DNA of 8,675 nt. Source: Lachnospiraceae bacterium (GTDB lineage Bacteria > Bacillota > Clostridia > Lachnospirales > Lachnospiraceae). The position numbers were made by a program, and so were the translations under genes. This document shows positions 7,012 to 8,675 of the stretch, piece after piece; position 1 is the stretch's first letter; each line of letters opens with the position of its first letter. The DNA is taken from assembly GCA_015258065.1 (NCBI GenBank), contig JABZIZ010000008.1, positions 1 through 8,675 of the forward strand, read 5' to 3'. The notes under the pieces are model-generated. The model searched no databases. It had not been told where the DNA came from and was given only the letters and a program-made list of their open reading frames with translations.

Positions 7012-7571
7012 AACATCTTTATTTTGCAAGAGACGAGCGTTGCACTTTGGAACCGCTTGACGAAACGGATACGGAGCTTTTGCGCAGGTGGAGGAACCGC
7101 GCGGATCTTTCCCGCTTTTTGCAGCCACTGCCGCCGATTTCGCAGGAGGAACAGAAGGCGTGGTATGCAAGATATCTGGAGGATACCGACACCCTCTTTT
7201 TCGCGATCAAAGACGGGGAGACGGGAAAAACAATCGGAACGGTGGCACTCTATCATCTGATGCAAAATTGCTGCGAGATCGGTAAAATTGTGATCGGGGA
7301 CGAAGCGGTGAAGGGAAGGGGAATGGGAACCCGTGCCGTCTTTCTGGCGCTGGGGATTGCCTTTTACAAGCTGGGGATGACAGGGGTGAATCTGAATGTG
7401 CATCCGGAAAACATCGCCGCCCTGACCATCTATGTGAGAGTAGGATTTGAAATCTGCGGTTCCCACCCGTTTATCAGCGGCGGAAAGGAACTGGAAATGC
7501 ACCTGGACAGAAAGCGCTATGAAGCGTGTAACCCGCGCTTTAGCAAAATTCATTTTGACAAGGCAGTGTAG
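7008..7571 (+). CDS. GNAT N-acetyltransferase, probably for the 3-amino-dideoxy sugar nucleotide
   Basis: A 187-residue GNAT acetyltransferase (Acetyltransf_3/RimJ- or PseH-like). It opens with LEPLDETDTELLRRWRN (14-30), the usual R/EPL...D....WRN pattern. It has GTVALY in the central strand (77-82), the acetyl-CoA pyrophosphate loop VKGRGMGT (101-108), and N..A...Y.R.GF (135-147). By position, it would transfer acetyl from acetyl-CoA to the amino group put on by the aminotransferase, giving a dTDP-3-acetamido-3,6-dideoxyhexose. Characterised FdtC and QdtC are left-handed beta-helix enzymes, so this would be a different fold doing the same job, as PseH and WecD do for other amino sugars. Acetylation of another substrate is possible. 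ATG 7008 overlaps the preceding stop (ATGA) and has only a weak GGGA upstream, which suggests translation coupled to the aminotransferase gene. Confidence 0.83.
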   Translation: MKHLYFARDERCTLEPLDETDTELLRRWRNRADLSRFLQPLPPISQEEQKAWYARYLEDTDTLFFAIKDGETGKTIGTVALYHLMQNCCEIGKIVIGDEAVKGRGMGTRAVFLALGIAFYKLGMTGVNLNVHPENIAALTIYVRVGFEICGSHPFISGGKELEMHLDRKRYEACNPRFSKIHFDKAV

Positions 7572-7575
7572 AGAG

Positions 7576-7581
7576 AGAGGA
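7576..7581 (+). promoter_or_regulatory. Ribosome binding site AGAGGA that favours a TTG start
   Basis: AGAGGA in the run GAGAGAGAGGAAAGG lies five bases before TTG 7587. From ATG 7602 the nearest purine-rich block (AAAGG, 7581-7585) is 16 bases away, longer than usual. This favours TTG, though the family's typical start would fit ATG 7602. Confidence 0.5.
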
Positions 7582-7586
7582 AAGGC

Positions 7587-8558
7587 TTGCGAACAGACAC
7601 GATGAAACTTTCCATTATCATTCCCGTTTATTATAACGAGCAGAACCTCAAACCGTTGTATGCAGACATCAAAGAGAAAATCATCGACGTGATCGATTAT
7701 GATTATGAGATTGTCATGGTGGACGACGGCTCAAAAGACGAAAGTTATGCTGTGATGCAGGAGCTGGCGGCGATCGATGCGCATATCCGTATCTATCGTC
7801 TCTCCCGCAATTTCGGCTCCCATGCGGCGATTCTCTGCGGGCTGGATCACTGCAGCGGGGACTGCGCCGTGATCAAGGCGGCGGATTTGCAGGAGCCGAC
7901 GGAGATGATTTTGCAGATGGTGAAGAGCTGGCAGGAGGGCAATAATGTCGTACTGGCGGTGAGAAAAGACAGAGAGGAGAGCAGAAGACAGAAACAGTTT
8001 GCCGATTTGTATTATACCCTTGTCAGGAAGACGGCGCTGCAGACCATGCCGGCGCACGGTTTTGACGTCTATCTGATTGACAGAAAGGTCATAGAGGTGC
8101 TCTCCCGTCTGGATGAGAAGAACAGTGCGCTGACCGGACAGATCCTCTGGAGCGGCTTTCAAACCGGGTATGTGGAATATACCCGCAAGATGCGTGAAAT
8201 CGGCACGAGCAGATGGACGCTGAAAAAGAAGATCAAACTCGTGATGGACACCCTGTTCAGCTTTTCCATTTTACCGGTCACTTTGGTGGAAATCGTCGGT
8301 GCATTTTCTTTTCTCGGCGCGGCAATCTGGGCGATCTTCACCCTGATTGCAAAGCTGGTCGGCAGCATTCCGGTCAGCGGGTGGACCACCCTTTTTATCT
8401 TCAATCTGTTCAGCTTCGGTATCGTGATGCTGACCCTCGGCATCCTGGGCGAATATCTCTGGAGAACCTTTGATGCCAGCAGGGGTAGACCGCCCTATAT
8501 TATTGAACGTGAGGGAGAGGAGAAGAGAAACACCTGTACGTCGGGAGAAAAACGATGA
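7587..8558 (+). CDS. GtrB/ArnC-like family 2 glycosyltransferase (polyprenyl-phosphate sugar synthase)
   Basis: A 323-residue GT2 enzyme of the DPM1/GtrB/ArnC type, which transfers a sugar from a nucleotide donor to undecaprenyl phosphate at the inner face of the membrane. The GT-A domain carries IIPVYYNEQNL (11-21), MVDDGSKDES (44-53), RNFGSHAA (74-81), AADLQEPTE (98-106) and GFDVYLIDRKV (158-168). SRWTLKKKIKLVMDTLFSFS (208-227) leads into two membrane segments (about 231-256 and 266-290). The ending LGILGEYLWRTFDASRGRPPYIIE-like block (284-307) is standard for the group. In the usual DxD segment the first aspartate is Ala98 and the second, Asp100, is kept. The start is TTG 7587 by its binding site; ATG 7602 is five codons later. 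It lies 15 bases after the acetyltransferase gene, so its donor may be the dTDP-acetamido sugar made by the three genes before it. That link is inference; UDP-glucose or another donor is possible. Confidence 0.85.
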   Translation: MRTDTMKLSIIIPVYYNEQNLKPLYADIKEKIIDVIDYDYEIVMVDDGSKDESYAVMQELAAIDAHIRIYRLSRNFGSHAAILCGLDHCSGDCAVIKAADLQEPTEMILQMVKSWQEGNNVVLAVRKDREESRRQKQFADLYYTLVRKTALQTMPAHGFDVYLIDRKVIEVLSRLDEKNSALTGQILWSGFQTGYVEYTRKMREIGTSRWTLKKKIKLVMDTLFSFSILPVTLVEIVGAFSFLGAAIWAIFTLIAKLVGSIPVSGWTTLFIFNLFSFGIVMLTLGILGEYLWRTFDASRGRPPYIIEREGEEKRNTCTSGEKR

Positions 8559-8573
8559 AGAGGGAAGTAGAGA

Positions 8574-8675
8574 ATGCGGACAACGGAAAAGAATGCCGGA
8601 AGGCATAAACCAGGAAGCGACAGAGAGACCCGGTTCGTATTGCGGGGAATTTTACTGGTTTTATTGGGGGGGGTG
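8574..8675 (+). CDS. N-terminal end of a probable membrane protein, cut by the window edge
   Basis: ATG 8574 opens a frame with no stop up to the last base (34 codons). It encodes a charged stretch of about 20 residues (MRTTEKNAGRHKPGSDRE at the start) and then the beginning of a hydrophobic segment, FVLRGILLVLLGGV. A purine-rich site, AGAGGGAAG (8560-8568), lies a few bases upstream, and the gap from the previous stop is 15 bases, matching the spacing in this operon. The family cannot be told from so little; a membrane glycosyltransferase or a flippase would fit the place. An eight-base G run (8666-8673) lies within the coding part at the window edge. Confidence 0.6.
   Translation, partial: MRTTEKNAGRHKPGSDRETRFVLRGILLVLLGGV

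Noticed and set aside
6088..7170. A 360-codon open frame on the - strand across the aminotransferase gene
   Set aside because: It lies antisense to a well-conserved aminotransferase, its protein shows no recognisable domain, and its composition is that of a reverse-strand shadow.
8555..8608. A 17-codon frame starting as ATGA at the end of the GT2 gene
   Set aside because: Too short, highly charged and without support; the frame starting at 8574 has a better binding site and runs into a hydrophobic segment.

Overview
The window is a stretch of a surface-polysaccharide (capsule, exopolysaccharide or cell-wall glycan) gene cluster. The DNA looks like a Gram-positive Clostridia-type bacterium of medium G+C content, perhaps Lachnospiraceae. 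I base that on strong purine-rich ribosome binding sites (AAGGAG, AGGAGG), two likely TTG starts, tight gene overlaps and the protein families. No taxonomic search was possible. All recognisable genes lie on the + strand.

Layout. Bases 1-43 appear to be the very 3' end of a group II intron (domain VI hairpin with bulged branch-point A, ending in AT). Its body, and presumably its reverse transcriptase, would lie upstream of the window. After an 89-base leader come four multi-pass membrane proteins in a row: a DUF6056-like protein (133-1647), an O-antigen-ligase/polymerase-like protein with a tandemly repeated N-terminal tail (1651-2970), a GT87-like GT-C mannosyltransferase-type enzyme (2970-4211) and a second, different Wzy-type polymerase (4201-5403). 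After a 74-base gap comes a sugar module: an FdtA/QdtA-type dTDP-4-keto-6-deoxyhexose 3,4-ketoisomerase (5478-5918), a PLP sugar aminotransferase of the FdtB/QdtB type (5899-7011), a GNAT N-acetyltransferase (7008-7571) and a GtrB/ArnC-like family 2 glycosyltransferase with two C-terminal membrane segments (7587-8558). A further membrane protein starts at 8574 and runs off the end.

How the genes may work together. The ketoisomerase, transaminase and acetyltransferase would turn dTDP-4-keto-6-deoxyglucose into a dTDP-3-acetamido-3,6-dideoxyhexose (Fuc3NAc or Qui3NAc type). The GT2 enzyme resembles those that load a sugar onto undecaprenyl phosphate, not those that extend a chain in the cytoplasm. 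GT-C-type membrane enzymes such as the GT87-like protein, and perhaps the DUF6056-like protein, could then use that lipid-linked sugar outside the membrane. The two polymerase/ligase-like proteins would join repeat units or attach chains. The families are recognisable from sequence. The assembled pathway, and especially the idea of an undecaprenyl-linked acetamido sugar donor, is inference.

No tRNA, rRNA, CRISPR array or clear rho-independent terminator was seen. No gap between genes exceeds 100 bases, and all genes are closely spaced or overlapping, so they probably form one operon.
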